Below, in pieces: positions 32,145 through 32,197 of a stretch of DNA of 32,197 nucleotides (its first letter is position 1; every line of letters starts with the position of its first letter). The notes beneath the pieces were generated by a model. It was not told where the DNA came from. It saw only the letters and a program-made list of their open reading frames with translations, and ran no database searches. This stretch comes from CAZKXU01 sp964556665. GTDB taxonomy: Bacteria > Bdellovibrionota_C > UBA2361 > CAZKXU01. The stretch lies in contig CAZKXU010000032.1 in assembly GCA_964556665.1 (NCBI GenBank), positions 1 through 32,197 of the forward strand, in the 5' to 3' direction. Position numbers and translations under genes: made by a program.

Positions 32145-32197
32145 CTAGTGCTTCGCCAAATAAGTTTTTTCACGTATGGCGCGCAGCGTTGCCCCAG
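32145..32197 (-). mobile_element. 186-bp MITE-like element, copy 3, cut by window edge
   Basis: The first 53 bp of an inverted copy. From CTAG onward it matches the reverse complement of the right end of copies 1 and 2, with a single difference in the visible part (ATGGCGCGC instead of ATAGCGCGC). The remainder lies beyond the window. Confidence 0.8.

Overview
The window looks like the chromosome of a flagellated Gram-negative heterotroph of moderate to low GC content. It has a proteobacterial-style flagellar export and hook gene set, signal-peptide proteins, CoA-thioester catabolism and MeaB. A deltaproteobacterial-type lineage would fit, but nothing here fixes the taxon.

Region 1 (1-9725) is mainly catabolic. 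A truncated membrane protein gene leaves the left edge on the minus strand. It is divergent from a tightly overlapping plus-strand unit of enoyl-CoA hydratase, acyl-CoA dehydrogenase and a Rid-family protein. A 2-aminobenzoate (anthranilate)-type CoA ligase follows with its own promoter. Next come a convergent secreted FG-GAP/VCBS-like protein, a hotdog thioesterase, and a divergent pair of a second enoyl-CoA hydratase-like gene and tryptophan 2,3-dioxygenase. A minus-strand pair of a degenerate acyl-CoA dehydrogenase and a MIP18/PaaD-like protein closes the region. Read together, this suggests tryptophan to kynurenine to anthranilate to 2-aminobenzoyl-CoA followed by CoA-linked breakdown. The kynurenine hydrolysis and ring-attack enzymes are not in the window.

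Region 2 (about 9726-14762) is an accessory island. It holds a PIN/VapC-type toxin pseudogene with two in-frame TGA codons and its small partner gene, then a gene for a Y1/REP-associated-like transposase. The last ~520 bp of that transposase locus recurs in inverted orientation at 13277-13796. Between the two arms lie two divergent genes for small secreted cysteine-rich proteins. The second arm cuts into a HigA-like antitoxin remnant. A fragment of a 186-bp repeat and an intact HigBA module follow.

Region 3 (14919-19283) carries another acyl-CoA dehydrogenase, a hybrid histidine kinase with an eroded receiver domain, an EamA/DMT transporter and MeaB.

Region 4 (19332-30097) is a long minus-strand flagellar operon. 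In transcription order it is flgB, flgC, fliE, fliF, fliH, fliI, fliJ, a MotE-like gene, fliK, flgD, flgE. fliG is missing from its usual place between fliF and fliH. Two base-identical copies of a 186-bp MITE-like element with CTAG ends sit in this region: one inside the operon between motE-like and fliK, one downstream of flgE. A third copy, inverted, runs off the right edge, and a remnant lies at 14036-14082. The window ends with a fused thiD-thiE gene and a small membrane protein gene.

Several catabolic genes have a promoter -10 box only 6-8 nt before the start codon and no Shine-Dalgarno sequence, which suggests leaderless transcripts. The flagellar genes and the secreted-protein genes have ordinary ribosome binding sites.
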